44,004 nt of DNA from an uncultured Saprospiraceae bacterium (lineage in GTDB: Bacteria; Bacteroidota; Bacteroidia; Chitinophagales; Saprospiraceae): NCBI GenBank assembly GCA_937921595.1, contig CAKZTD010000050.1:1-44004 (forward strand). The letters are read 5' to 3'. The notes beneath the pieces are model-generated. The model searched no databases. It was not told where the DNA came from and saw only the letters and a list, made by a program, of their open reading frames with translations. The first letter of the stretch is position 1. Each line of letters opens with the position of its first letter. Positions 43,896 to 44,004 of this stretch are shown piece by piece. A program made the translations under genes and the position numbers.

Positions 43896-44004
43896 GGAAT
43901 TTGGCATGAAAAAAATTTACTTATTTTCAAACCATTGAATTATGAAGCGAATTTGAATACTTAAATTTATGCGAATTAGGAATTAAAAAACGGTATTAGG
44001 TTTT

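Larger units (their letters stand above)
43205..44004. other. Non-coding right end upstream of P3
   Basis: 800 bp with no credible gene on either strand; stops are frequent in all frames up to the window edge. It must hold the P3 promoter, but no exact TAnnTTTG box is visible. It contains a hairpin at 43501-43531, dispersed repeat family 2 copy B with a nested 114-bp element, and a terminator-like hairpin at 43853-43895. A 71-codon minus-strand open frame at 43692-43907 runs through the repeat and is not a gene. Confidence 0.6.

Noticed and set aside
43692-43907. 71-codon open frame on the minus strand
   Set aside because: It runs through the inserted TIR element, the repeat and a terminator hairpin; composition is that of AT-rich non-coding DNA.
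43917-44004. Possible C-terminal end of a leftward gene at the right edge
   Set aside because: The best minus frame is open for only about 21 codons before another stop, so no gene enters from the right in this frame; the others are no better.

Overview
The window looks like chromosome of a free-living or surface-dwelling Bacteroidota, probably near the Saprospiria/Saprospiraceae (lineage is inference). The evidence is low GC, several TAnnTTTG-type -7 boxes just upstream of genes, and four secreted proteins whose C-termini carry type IX secretion (T9SS) or gliding-motility (CHU_C) tails. No T9SS machinery, tRNA, rRNA, CRISPR array or transposase gene was found.

Layout. 1-5.3 kb: ordinary housekeeping and transport genes (MATE exporter, MmcQ/YjbR protein, DUF2461 protein, D-amino-acid oxidase, MFS transporter). 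5.3-9.7 kb: a leftward two-gene unit, a BatA/VWA-type membrane protein followed by a large polytopic membrane protein of unknown function. 10-11 kb: a small T9SS cargo protein. 11.1-43.2 kb is dominated by three giant leftward paralogous surface proteins, called P1 (3294 aa), P2 (2870 aa) and P3 (2983 aa) here. They take up more than 27 kb. An SGNH hydrolase and a stand-alone EF-G paralogue lie between P1 and P2.

P1, P2 and P3 share one plan: a signal peptide, a variable head, a stalk of 23-25 PKD/Ig-like modules of about 82 residues, one SprB-like repeat, a connector with an LSCTDCL-type motif, and a CHU_C tail. P1 and P3 have a choice-of-anchor-L head, a Calx-beta-like domain and SprB repeats. 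P2 has a legume-lectin-like head instead. The stalks are colinear: counted from the C-terminus, module n of one protein matches module n of the others. This indicates whole-gene duplication with later head exchange and some internal amplification. By eye the stalks contain essentially no lysine or arginine over more than 2,300 residues each, and every module has exactly two cysteines.

The non-coding DNA is also structured. There are two dispersed repeat families with two copies each. One (166 bp) has a hairpin with a compensatory base-pair change. The other carries a 33-nt near-perfect palindrome, and its second copy is split by a 114-bp element with 17-bp terminal inverted repeats. Copies of the two families lie in direct orientation on either side of P1 and of P3. 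Strong hairpins sit at the convergent gene ends.
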